From the NCBI RefSeq assembly GCF_947331465.1, contig NZ_CAMZOK010000001.1, forward strand, positions 1,550,001-1,614,000: a DNA stretch of 64,000 nt, written 5' to 3'. Source of the DNA: Shimia sp. Alg240-R146 (GTDB lineage Bacteria; Pseudomonadota; Alphaproteobacteria; Rhodobacterales; Rhodobacteraceae). Numbering within the stretch: position 1 is the first letter of the stretch; every line of letters starts with the position of its first letter. A program made the translations under genes and the position numbers. The notes under the pieces are model-generated. The model did no database searches and had not been told where the DNA came from. It saw nothing but the letters and a program-made list of their open reading frames with translations. Of this stretch, positions 36,365-46,197 are shown piece after piece.

Positions 36365-36391
36365 AAAAAAGGGGCGCCCGAAAGCGCCCCG
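36365..36391 (-). terminator. terminator of ilvC
   Basis: On the minus strand GGGGCGC, loop TTTCGG, GCGCCCC is followed by TTTTTT, 21 bases after the ilvC stop. Confidence 0.88.
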
Positions 36392-36411
36392 TTCCAGTCT
36401 GATCGGGGAGA

Positions 36412-38028
<1,617 letters not shown>

Positions 38029-38032
<4 letters not shown>

Positions 38033-38487
38033 TTGACCTAGATGACATCGATCGAGGCCTGCTGGCGGCCTTGGCAGAAGACGCAACGCAAAATGCGGGC
38101 GCGTTGGGGCGTAAGTTTGGATTGAGCCAACCTGCGGCGTGGCGACGGATCAAGCGTCTGACGGACAGCGGAGCGATTGCCGGGCGCAAGCTGGATTTGG
38201 ATCGGGAAAAACTGGGATTTGGGGTGACCGTGTTTTTGGGGGTGAAACTGGCCACCAAGGGGCGGGTCAGCCTTGAGGATTTCGAGCGCGCCGTCAGTGC
38301 CATTCCAGAAGTGCAGACCATCGAGCATGTGCTTGGGATGTATGATTATCGCTTGCGTGTGGTGGCGCGAGATATTGCCGATTTTGAACGGGTTCTGCGT
38401 CGGCGGGTGATGACCTTGCCCGGAGTCGGTAATGTGGAAGCCAACGTTTTGCTAAGTGAAGAGCGCCGCCCTGGACCGTTGTTGTGA
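38029..38487 (+). CDS. Lrp/AsnC-family regulator (second of a pair)
   Basis: This 152-residue Lrp protein starts MIDLDDIDRGLLAALAEDA, with HTH FGLSQPAAWRRIKRL and RAM domain (VQTIEHVLGMYDYRLRVV). It overlaps its paralogue by four bases, so the two are made together and could form heteromers. Sequence divergence from the first copy is large, which argues for distinct ligands or DNA sites rather than a recent duplication. Confidence 0.9.
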
Positions 38488-38561
38488 TCAATTGTCCGTC
38501 GAAAACCAAACTTTAACGGCTTACCGATATTCCATGCAAAAAACCTAGTAGGGCAGAACTT

Positions 38562-39296
38562 ATGCAAGCGGAAAAACGAGAAATACTCACTAAGGTTGCC
38601 GCGGTCACCTTGTTTGCAAATGCCAGTGTTTTCATCGTGGCAGCTGTTTTGACCGAACGGGATGAATGGGCAAGCGCGTTTCCGGTTGTGATCTTGCTAG
38701 TGAGTGTGCTGACGATTGGCATCTCTTGGAGTTTTGGGCGCTTGGTGCAGAAATCTCAGGCTTTGTCGGGCGAGCTGAAGCGCCTTGAGAACCACGACAA
38801 ACTAACAAACGTTGCGAGTCGAGAGTTTTTCTTTGCGGAGATGGAGCGTCGGCCTTCGGTTCACGGTGTGATCCTGATGGTGGATTTGGATCGGTTCAAA
38901 TCAGTAAACGATACATATGGACACCTTGTCGGGGACGTTGTGCTGCGGGACGTAGCGACACTTTTGGCGGGGAACATTCGCGGAGAAGACCTGATCTGTC
39001 GCTTTAGCGGAGAAGAGTTTCTCATCTTTTTGAACCGTCAGGACGAGACAACCGGTGCCTCAATCGGAGAGCGCCTGCGGTCGGTGGTTGAGAAACGCAA
39101 AATTCCGATTGGCGCCACTGATCCGGTGCGGATTACAGTCTCGCTTGGTGCGGCACGCATGGATAGCATCAGCAACTTGAAGGTTGCGATCACAGCGGCC
39201 GGCGAGGCGCTTTGCCGCGCCAAAAGCGGTGGGCGAGACCGGCTGGTCGTTGGCTGGAGTGATATAGAGACCAGTGCAATGGAGGACGCGGCCTGA
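38562..39296 (+). CDS. membrane-bound diguanylate cyclase (GGDEF)
   Basis: This 244-residue protein has two hydrophobic helices (about 11-31 and 39-58), a short coiled linker and a GGDEF domain. The active-site motif reads SGEEF (149-153), with Ser in place of the first Gly. The allosteric I-site RGED (140-143) lies exactly five residues upstream. MVDLDRFKSVNDTYGH is intact, so c-di-GMP synthesis with product inhibition is plausible. No sensor domain is present beyond the membrane helices. Confidence 0.88.
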   Translation: MQAEKREILTKVAAVTLFANASVFIVAAVLTERDEWASAFPVVILLVSVLTIGISWSFGRLVQKSQALSGELKRLENHDKLTNVASREFFFAEMERRPSVHGVILMVDLDRFKSVNDTYGHLVGDVVLRDVATLLAGNIRGEDLICRFSGEEFLIFLNRQDETTGASIGERLRSVVEKRKIPIGATDPVRITVSLGAARMDSISNLKVAITAAGEALCRAKSGGRDRLVVGWSDIETSAMEDAA

Positions 39297-39348
39297 GCCT
39301 GTCTTGATGGGCTGAAGCAGTTTCTCGACAAAGTGCAGTTTTCTTTTT

Positions 39349-39373
39349 CTGGTCACCCTCATAGGGTGGCCAG
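39349..39373. other. 11-bp stem-loop before the aminotransferase gene
   Basis: CTGGTCACCCT (39349-39359) pairs with AGGGTGGCCAG (39363-39373), one G-U pair, loop of 3. It is not followed by a T-run on either strand. It ends 21 bases before the start codon at 39395, so it may be a 5'-UTR hairpin or a processing site. Confidence 0.45.
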
Positions 39374-39394
39374 AACTTTGCAAGGAGAGTGCCA

Positions 39395-40519
39395 ATGGCC
39401 CATTCATCAGTGGTTGATCCCGACGGACTTCAGGAATTTTCCGTGGTCTTTACAGACCGGTCTTTGAACCATATGAGCGCGACTTTTCAACAGGTTATGC
39501 GCGATATCTCTGACATGCTGAAAGAGGTGTACAACGCGGATGGCGTGGTGCTTGTGCCCGGTGGCGGAACCTATGGCATGGAAGCGGTTGCGCGTCAGTT
39601 TGCACGCGGTGCACGCACTTTGGTAGTGCGCAATGGTTGGTTTTCATACCGTTGGAGCCAGATTTTCGAAACTGGCGGATTTGCCGCTGAAAGCACGGTG
39701 ATGAAGGCGCGTCAGGCCGGAAACGACGTGAGTGCACCTTTTGCTCCGGCACCGATTGCCGACGTGGTGGCCCGCATTCGCGAGGAAAAGCCGGACGTTG
39801 TTTTTGCGCCGCATGTGGAGACCAGCGCGGGGGTTATTTTGCCGGATGATTACATCGCGCAGATGGCCGCCGCCGCCCATGACGTGGGGGCGTTGATGGT
39901 GCTGGATTGCATCGCGTCGGGCTGTGTCTGGGTCGACATGAAGGCATTGGGAGTGGATGTGTTGTGCTCGGCCCCGCAGAAAGGCTGGAGCGCGAGCCCC
40001 TCGGCCGGTTTGGTGATGATGTCGGATAAGGCTTTGGAACGGCTGGAAAACACTCAGTCAGACAGCTTTGCAATCGACCTAAAAAAATGGCGCGATATCA
40101 TGGCGGCTTATGAAAATGGCGGTCATGCCTACCACGCGACACTGCCAACGGACGCGTTGCGGGACTTTCGCGACACGATGGCGGAAACGCGGGACTATGG
40201 CTTTGACAAGTTGCGCGATGCGCAATGGGCGCTTGGCGATGGCGTGCGCGCTATATTGCGGGACAAGGGTGTGACGTCGGTGGCGGCGGACGGCTTTGGC
40301 GCGCCGGGCGTTGTCGTAAGCTATACCAGTGATCCGGGCGTGCAGAACGGTAGCAAATTTGCCGCCAAAGGCATGCAGATTGCAGCGGGCGTGCCGTTGG
40401 CTTGCGATGAGCCGGACGGGTTCATGACCTTTCGGTTGGGCCTCTTTGGGCTGGACAAACTCTATGACGTTGACGGAACCATTGCGCGGTTGAAGGCCGT
40501 GCTGGATGAGGTCCTTTAG
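39395..40519 (+). CDS. class V PLP aminotransferase (alanine/serine-glyoxylate type)
   Basis: This 374-residue fold-type I aminotransferase has Lys196 in CSAPQKGWSASPSAG as the likely PLP lysine, VVLVPGGGTYGMEAVARQF as the phosphate-binding region and APHVETSAGV. The layout matches the serine/alanine-glyoxylate group, which moves amino groups between small 2-oxoacids. The exact donor and acceptor are unknown. The start is ATG 39395, 7 bases after AAGGAG. Its stop overlaps the convergent M50 gene by 3 bases. Confidence 0.85.
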   Translation: MAHSSVVDPDGLQEFSVVFTDRSLNHMSATFQQVMRDISDMLKEVYNADGVVLVPGGGTYGMEAVARQFARGARTLVVRNGWFSYRWSQIFETGGFAAESTVMKARQAGNDVSAPFAPAPIADVVARIREEKPDVVFAPHVETSAGVILPDDYIAQMAAAAHDVGALMVLDCIASGCVWVDMKALGVDVLCSAPQKGWSASPSAGLVMMSDKALERLENTQSDSFAIDLKKWRDIMAAYENGGHAYHATLPTDALRDFRDTMAETRDYGFDKLRDAQWALGDGVRAILRDKGVTSVAADGFGAPGVVVSYTSDPGVQNGSKFAAKGMQIAAGVPLACDEPDGFMTFRLGLFGLDKLYDVDGTIARLKAVLDEVL

Positions 40520-41220
40520 CGACTGCGAAGATACGGTCCGCGCAGTGCGATGTTGCTTGGGCGGACCAATCCGAACCGTAGGGTTAGGCCAATGGCGGCA
40601 AGGCTGATCATCAGCCACAATCCGCCCCACATCATCGTGGTTCCGCCAAATTCTTCGGCCAACATGCGCGCGTCTGATCTCAGGTGCGCGCGGGCGATGG
40701 TGTCATCGAAAATGTCGAGTGGCGCGTAGATCATACTGGTCAACCCAATCGTGCGCAAAACCATGTCATTAATTTGCAAGCTGAAATACCTTGCGGAGGC
40801 CAACATGGCGAGCCCCGTGCCGGTCACAAAAACAAGCGCAAACAAGTCACGGACGTAGAAGGCGGCGACGAGCAGCGTCACGACGCCGAAGAGCCCGACC
40901 ACGGTTCGATCCCAATGCGTGCGCATGGCAATCAGAAACAGGGCTGAGCCGATCACGAGAGACCCAAGATAGCCGGCGGACAGCGACAGGAAGCGGCTTC
41001 CGCCACGGGCCATCACCAGCCCGCCTTCGTTTGGGTTCAGTGTCAGGCTGAGCACTTCGCCACCGGTCGCGAGCACCGTGATCGCGTGGGAGAGTTCGTG
41101 GAGAAAGACTGTCAGGAGCCGCAAGGGCAGCACGAAGTCCGTGTGCCACAAGAGCGCGACAGCCAGCGTCAGACCCAGCAATTGCCAATGGCCCAGAAAG
41201 AAGGTCCAGAGCTTGCGCAT
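40516..41220 (-). CDS. M50-type membrane metalloprotease
   Basis: This 234-residue integral membrane protein has a zinc motif HELSHA (His41, Glu42, His45) at the start of the second hydrophobic segment, and about six helices. It resembles the M50B-like DUF3500-free group found in bacteria as 'M50 family metallopeptidase'. The third ligand (Asp in a later NPDG-type motif) is not obvious, so activity is uncertain. It starts 3 bases after the UbiH-type gene. Confidence 0.8.
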   Translation of the reverse strand: MRKLWTFFLGHWQLLGLTLAVALLWHTDFVLPLRLLTVFLHELSHAITVLATGGEVLSLTLNPNEGGLVMARGGSRFLSLSAGYLGSLVIGSALFLIAMRTHWDRTVVGLFGVVTLLVAAFYVRDLFALVFVTGTGLAMLASARYFSLQINDMVLRTIGLTSMIYAPLDIFDDTIARAHLRSDARMLAEEFGGTTMMWGGLWLMISLAAIGLTLRFGLVRPSNIALRGPYLRSR

Positions 41221-41223
41221 GCC

Positions 41224-42435
41224 TTATCGCACACCCAATCCCATTTGCATGAGGGTCTTGCGCACAGGGGCAAGCGAATAGAGCGCGTTCAGCCCCATGG
41301 CGCGGGCGTCGCGCAGCGGGCGGGACTCGACCATGGAGGCGCGGTTGAGCATGTCGATGCCTTGCACCCTCAGTTTCACCTCGGCAAAGCGGCGGCGGTG
41401 ATAGGTCTCAAGCATGGTTGCGTCGCCGAGTTGTGACGGATTGGCCGTCGCCAGATCAAGCAACACGCGCATGTCGCCAAGGCTCATGTTCAGCCCTTGC
41501 GCGCCAATTGGAGGGACAACATGCGCGGCCTCGGCCACAAGTGCGAGGCGTTCGCCATGAAGACGCTCGGCGGACTGTGAGATGATTGGCCAGATGGTGC
41601 GGCGTGAGGCAAGTTTCAGAGGGCCAAACAGCGCGCAGCTGCGCTCGGTCATTTCGGCTTCAAATTCGGCTTCGTCCAGGTCGAACAGTTGGGTTGCCCT
41701 TGCGCTGCGCTCCATCCAGACTAGGGCGGAGGAGGGCATTCCGTTGTAATCTGGCAGGGGCACCAACGTGAAGGGGCCGCCGGAGCGGTGAATTTCTGTG
41801 GAGACATTGGCGTGTGGGATCGGGTGCGTGACGGCCAGCGCCAACGCTTTTTGGCCATAGCGCGTGGTGTGTACTTTGATGCGCGCTGCCTCTCGCATGG
41901 GGGAGTTGCGCCCGTCAGCGGCGATCACCAATCGCGCGGTTGTCTGGCTGCCGTCTGAAAGGCCGACGCGGGCCTCGTTGGTGCGCGTAAAAAGCGTGGT
42001 TGTCGCGGTTCCGAGCCGCAGATCAACGTTTGGCAGGTCTGCGAGCCGCGCCAGCATTTCGCGTCGCAGCAACCAGTTGGGCAGGTTCCACCCGAAAGGC
42101 TGGTCTGACAGGTCGGCGGCGTCAAAGTTTTTGATGATCCGCGGTTCCGGCACATCACCGCCGGCATCTACGATGCGCATGACTTGCAAAGGCGCGGCAT
42201 GAGGCGCCAAGCGGTCCCACAGACCAGCCTGATCCAGCAGGGTGCGGGCCGGTTGCAAAAACGCCGTTGTGCGCAGGTCTGATCCGGCAACGTCGCGTTC
42301 GGTGACAGGCGGCGTGGGATCGACGCATTGCACAGAAAACCCGGCATTGCCAAAGGCGGCAGCAGCCGTCAGGCCAGCGATGCCGCCGCCGGAGATCAGG
42401 ATATCAACAGTCGCCGAAGTGGGGGATGTGCTCAT
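41224..42435 (-). CDS. UbiH/VisC-family flavin monooxygenase
   Basis: This 403-residue class A flavoprotein has an N-terminal FAD-binding GGGIAGLTAAAAFGNAG, the DG motif VIAADGRNSPMREAA and LVAEAAHVVPPIGAQGLN in the C-terminal FAD site. It matches the ubiquinone ring hydroxylase family (UbiF/UbiH/UbiL). GAQGLN is the family's GxQGLN signature. Which ring position it modifies cannot be fixed. The start is ATG 42435 behind GGAGG. The 59-residue membrane protein lies upstream and the M50 protease downstream. Confidence 0.9.
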   Translation of the reverse strand: MSTSPTSATVDILISGGGIAGLTAAAAFGNAGFSVQCVDPTPPVTERDVAGSDLRTTAFLQPARTLLDQAGLWDRLAPHAAPLQVMRIVDAGGDVPEPRIIKNFDAADLSDQPFGWNLPNWLLRREMLARLADLPNVDLRLGTATTTLFTRTNEARVGLSDGSQTTARLVIAADGRNSPMREAARIKVHTTRYGQKALALAVTHPIPHANVSTEIHRSGGPFTLVPLPDYNGMPSSALVWMERSARATQLFDLDEAEFEAEMTERSCALFGPLKLASRRTIWPIISQSAERLHGERLALVAEAAHVVPPIGAQGLNMSLGDMRVLLDLATANPSQLGDATMLETYHRRRFAEVKLRVQGIDMLNRASMVESRPLRDARAMGLNALYSLAPVRKTLMQMGLGVR

Positions 42436-42509
42436 GCTTGGGGCCTCCTGCGGCAACACTACGCCGGACGGCGGGGGCTTTAAAGGGGGCGAAGTGTCAT
42501 CCGCAGCCG

Positions 42510-42689
42510 TTATCCGCGCGAAATCATGAGCAGGATGATCCCGATCACAGGAACGGCGCAGACGGCAGGGATATAGAGTCCGGGAATGCCAAAGAGCGCG
42601 ATTGATGTGCCCCAAAGCACGACGATGAGCAGAACCAATGCGTAGATCGCGACGAGGGTTTTGGTGGATGTGGGTTCGTAAGAGGCCAT
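42510..42689 (-). CDS. 59-residue two-helix membrane protein
   Basis: A short gene from ATG 42689 to TAA 42510 encodes a protein that begins MASYEPTSTKTLVAIYALV and has two hydrophobic helices around residues 11-33 and 37-56, ending ISRG. The pattern is protein-like and it lies 74 bases upstream of the UbiH-type gene. It is unrecognised; it may be a small subunit or an unrelated membrane peptide. Confidence 0.6.
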   Translation of the reverse strand: MASYEPTSTKTLVAIYALVLLIVVLWGTSIALFGIPGLYIPAVCAVPVIGIILLMISRG

Positions 42690-42825
42690 TGGGCAAATTC
42701 CTTTGTTCGCGGCCTGAATGCGGCAGCGGTTTTTAACAGCGGGTGACTGTTGGAATTGCCTATGCGATAGCGCGCCACGCGCGATCAGTCAGTTTGTCGC
42801 AATGGCGACAACCCGCCGACATCGA

Positions 42826-43470
42826 TCAGGTCAGTTTGCCAAGAAAGTCGGTCAGATCGGCCGTGTGGTGGTGCACATGATCCGCTTTAGTATCTGCGGG
42901 CGCAACGTGCACTGTGCGCATGCCCATTTGGTGCGGCACTTTGAGGTTGCGCAAGTCATCCTCAAACATGGCGGCGCGGGTGGGTTCGACGTTGGCCTTG
43001 TCAAACACGGTTTCAAAGGCGGCGCGTTCCGGCTTGGGCAAGAAATCCGCGTTCTCGACGCCGTAGATTCCGTCAAACAGGCCCTCAAGGCCACGCGCGT
43101 CCAGCACGCGCTCGGCATAGGGCGCGGTGCCGTTGGTGTAGACAATGCATTGACCAGGCAGCGATTTGATATGCGCCGCAAGCGTCAGATCCGCGCTGAG
43201 GTGATCCAGAGAGATCTCGTGGACCTCATGCAGGTATGGCGCGGGGTCCACATCATGTTCGCGCATCAGCCCCGTGAGCGTTGTGCCATAGCGCGCCCAG
43301 TAGTCCTTGCGCATCTGATCAGCAGTGGGTCGATCCACACCCAAAGCGGTCATCACGTAGTTGGTCATGCGCACTTCGATTTGGTCGAAGAGGCGCATCT
43401 GCGGCGGGTAGAGGGTGTTGTCGAGGTCAAACACCCATGTGTCGACGTGGGCAAAAGAGGCTTTGGGCAT
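42826..43470 (-). CDS. pyrimidine 5'-nucleotidase (HAD superfamily)
   Basis: This 214-residue HAD phosphatase has motif I FDLDNTLYP (nucleophile Asp), motif II VYTNGT, motif III Lys in FLPKPE and motif IV FEDDLRN. This layout matches the SDT1/YjjG pyrimidine nucleotidase group, which hydrolyses UMP/CMP and analogues. The start is ATG 43470. An upstream gap to 42690 holds no gene, only a 7-bp stem near 42793-42810 (TTGTCGC/GCGACAA). Confidence 0.85.
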   Translation of the reverse strand: MPKASFAHVDTWVFDLDNTLYPPQMRLFDQIEVRMTNYVMTALGVDRPTADQMRKDYWARYGTTLTGLMREHDVDPAPYLHEVHEISLDHLSADLTLAAHIKSLPGQCIVYTNGTAPYAERVLDARGLEGLFDGIYGVENADFLPKPERAAFETVFDKANVEPTRAAMFEDDLRNLKVPHQMGMRTVHVAPADTKADHVHHHTADLTDFLGKLT

Positions 43471-43571
43471 GCCTGTCTGTAACGTGCTACCGCCTGTACG
43501 CGCAATGGCGGGGTTGCAACAATTGTCGTTGCGCGTAGTCTGGCCTGCAGTGCGACGCGGAGACAACTGAC

Positions 43572-44210
43572 ATGCCCCAAGGCCAGCGGCCCAACAAAGA
43601 TGCCTATTCCCTGATCCTGGAAGCGATCGATGTGGGCGAGTACAAACCGGGTGACCGGCTGGTGGAAAGCGATCTTGCGGATCGGTTTGGCGTGTCGCGC
43701 ACCCCGATCCGTGAGGCGTTGCAGCGGCTGGAGACCCAATCGTTGCTGGCGCGTGATGGCCGCAGTTTGATTGTCAGCTCACTGGATCACAACCAGATGG
43801 CCGAGCTTTACGTTGTACGCACCGAGCTTGAGGGGTTGGCCGCAAAATTGGCTGCGCGTCATGCTACCAAAGAAGAAGTGCGCGTGTTGCAGGATATGGT
43901 GGCAGCGGATCAGAGGCTGGTGAATGACCCTTCGGCGCTGGCGCGGTCCAACCGGCGGTTTCACAAGCAGATCCATCTGGCGAGCCACAACCGGTATCTG
44001 GTGCAACAGCTGGATCTTGTGCATCGGTCGATGGCGTTGATGGCGACCACATCTATTGCTGCCGAGGGGCGGGGTGAAGATACGGTTGTGGAACATCAGG
44101 CCATTGTTGATGCAATTGCCGCGCGTGATGAAGACGGCGCCAATGAAGCGTTGCGCCGCCATATCAGCACCGCGTTTGTCACCCGATTGAAAGCCGAAAA
44201 CGAGGAGTGA
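43572..44210 (+). CDS. GntR-family regulator (FCD type)
   Basis: This 212-residue regulator has the GntR winged helix in residues 8-72 (GDRLVESDLADRFGVSRTPIREALQRLE) and an FCD ligand domain with metal-binding positions in RRFHKQIHLASHN and VVEHQAIVDAI. It is divergent from the 5'-nucleotidase and ends one base before the convergent glycosyltransferase. Members of the FadR subfamily sense small organic acids; the ligand here is unknown. Confidence 0.9.
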   Translation: MPQGQRPNKDAYSLILEAIDVGEYKPGDRLVESDLADRFGVSRTPIREALQRLETQSLLARDGRSLIVSSLDHNQMAELYVVRTELEGLAAKLAARHATKEEVRVLQDMVAADQRLVNDPSALARSNRRFHKQIHLASHNRYLVQQLDLVHRSMALMATTSIAAEGRGEDTVVEHQAIVDAIAARDEDGANEALRRHISTAFVTRLKAENEE

Positions 44211-46133
44211 TCATTCCGGATCTGCTTGCGCCATTGGGGCGGGGTGGCCGCTATACTTCAGATCGGTGGCTTCGGCAGTTTTGCCATGTTCGGTTTTGTC
44301 CCAGTAGTAAGGCGCAACGACCAGTTCGATCAGCGCCTTGTAGGAGGCAAGTGTGGCCAGCGGGAAATAAAACACCATGGTTGGCGCCCAAGCGATCAGC
44401 TTTGAGCGGTTGGTGATCACCGCTGCGGTGATCCATGTGGCCAGGTTTGACAGCGTCGCGCAGATCAGGCCGAGACTGAGCCAGAAGGATGGGCCAGACA
44501 GGCCTGCCTGCCAGTTTGGCAAGGTAAGGCCAAAAGTGGCACCCCAAAGAATCCAAAGCAGGGGCGCGAGAAGAAACTGGCTTAGCGTGCTGAGAAACAC
44601 CAATTGGAACCCGAGGAACTGTCGCGCGCCGAGATCGCGCCAGAGTCTATGTGGCGTTCGCATGTGCACGAGATAGGTCACCATAAACCCCTTGAGCCAG
44701 CGCGAGCGTTGCCGCACCCACGCGATGGGGCGGCAATTGGCTTCTTCCATTGTGACTGTGTTTATCAATTCACTGCGATAGCCATAGCGCGCCAAACGGT
44801 AGCCAAGGTCAGCGTCTTCGGTGACGTTGTGCGCGTCCCAGCCGCCGACCTCTTCGATCACATGTCGCCTAAGAAACAGGGTGGTGCCGCCCAGCGGAAT
44901 GGCGAGTTTGAGGCGGGACAGGCCGGGTAGGATGATACGAAACCATGTGGCATATTCGATTGAAAAACAACGAGATAGCCAGTTTGTGTAGGGATTGTAG
45001 TAATCAAGGATGCCTTGCAGGCAAGCCACGTCTGACGGGGCGGTCGCAAAGTGATTGGCCACGCGTTCAAGCTGATCCGGAGCAGGGGCATCTTCCGCGT
45101 CCCAAATGCCGATGATGTCGCCTTTGCAGAAATCCAGTGCGTAATTCAGGGCGCGCGGCTTGGTTGTGACGCCTGTCCCTTTGGGCACGACAACCACGCG
45201 CATCCATTTGGGCAAGGCGGTGCGGGCAACGGTGGCGTGTGTGAGCGTGTCTTTTTCTTCCAGCACCAAGACCACATCCAGCAAAGCACGGGGATAGGTG
45301 AGGCGGGTCAGGCGGCGGATCAGCGCGCGGGCAATCTCTTTTTCTTTAAACAGGGGCACCATGACCGAAATGCGTGGCAAGGGTGCGGTACGAATTGGCG
45401 GTGGCGCGCGGGCAGAGCGGCGGAAAAAAGCGACCATGGCGGCGATGCGAAGGGCGGTGGCGGCGCCAAGGGAAATGAGTGCCCAGCTGGTTGCGATCAA
45501 AAAGAAGGCTTTTGAGGCAAATGCGAGCGAAAACAAAAAAGCCACGAACGAGCAGGCGAGGGCTAGCTTTTGTAGCAGCGAACGCCGATCCCAACCTCGA
45601 CTGCTGTAATGAGGATGCAAGCGATGTTCAGCCAGCGTGGTCAGACTGCGGCGGGATTGGCGCGCGATAAGCCCGGTGACCTGATCCTCCGGGGCAATCA
45701 CAACAGGCGCATTGGCATATTGCAGCGGCAGGTTGCAGCGCGCCTTGGCCAGCCTGTCCGGTCGTCCGGTAGCCAAACAGATGCGATCGCCGAACCTGCG
45801 CCATGGCAGGATATTGTGTTTCAGACAGACCTCGGGTGGCAGCAGCGCGAAAAGACCCGGTTCCGGGGGAAGGCGGTCCAAATCGATCAGTCGCATGCCC
45901 GTGCGTTCCGCATGCAGGCGCCAATAGCGGTCGCGTGACAGCCAGCCGCGTGACAACAGGATTTCGGGTAGAGTGGCATCCCAGAGTTTTTGGCGATGCA
46001 GTGCAAAGAACAGCTGCCATGGCGTGATCCAAGCGCGCTCCACCAGAGTGCGCCCCAGCGGCAGGGGCGGTAGATCTTGCGTTGGAAGTCGTCGCGGTTC
46101 CAGATTGGGTCGCGGCTCATTCATCTGCGTCAC
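44211..46133 (-). CDS. family 2 glycosyltransferase with N-terminal MshEN-like domain
   Basis: This 640-residue processive-type GT2 has its catalytic core after about residue 240: PRISVMVPLFKE, DAED (DxD for UDP-sugar/metal), VTEDADLGYRLA (TED) and QRSRWLKG (QxxRW). At least four TM helices surround it. Residues 1-175 are a soluble domain (LGRTLVERAWITPWQL, LPPEVCLKHNILPWRRFGDRICLATGRPD) that resembles the MshEN/GspE-N nucleotide-binding fold. It probably makes or extends an exopolysaccharide, and the N-terminal domain may sense c-di-GMP. That last point is inference. Confidence 0.82.
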   Translation of the reverse strand: MTQMNEPRPNLEPRRLPTQDLPPLPLGRTLVERAWITPWQLFFALHRQKLWDATLPEILLSRGWLSRDRYWRLHAERTGMRLIDLDRLPPEPGLFALLPPEVCLKHNILPWRRFGDRICLATGRPDRLAKARCNLPLQYANAPVVIAPEDQVTGLIARQSRRSLTTLAEHRLHPHYSSRGWDRRSLLQKLALACSFVAFLFSLAFASKAFFLIATSWALISLGAATALRIAAMVAFFRRSARAPPPIRTAPLPRISVMVPLFKEKEIARALIRRLTRLTYPRALLDVVLVLEEKDTLTHATVARTALPKWMRVVVVPKGTGVTTKPRALNYALDFCKGDIIGIWDAEDAPAPDQLERVANHFATAPSDVACLQGILDYYNPYTNWLSRCFSIEYATWFRIILPGLSRLKLAIPLGGTTLFLRRHVIEEVGGWDAHNVTEDADLGYRLARYGYRSELINTVTMEEANCRPIAWVRQRSRWLKGFMVTYLVHMRTPHRLWRDLGARQFLGFQLVFLSTLSQFLLAPLLWILWGATFGLTLPNWQAGLSGPSFWLSLGLICATLSNLATWITAAVITNRSKLIAWAPTMVFYFPLATLASYKALIELVVAPYYWDKTEHGKTAEATDLKYSGHPAPMAQADPE

Positions 46134-46197
46134 CCCGTTGAACTGTCAGAACAATTCTGGGGTGGCTTGGTTAACAGTTGGTTAATTGAGCCGTTGG

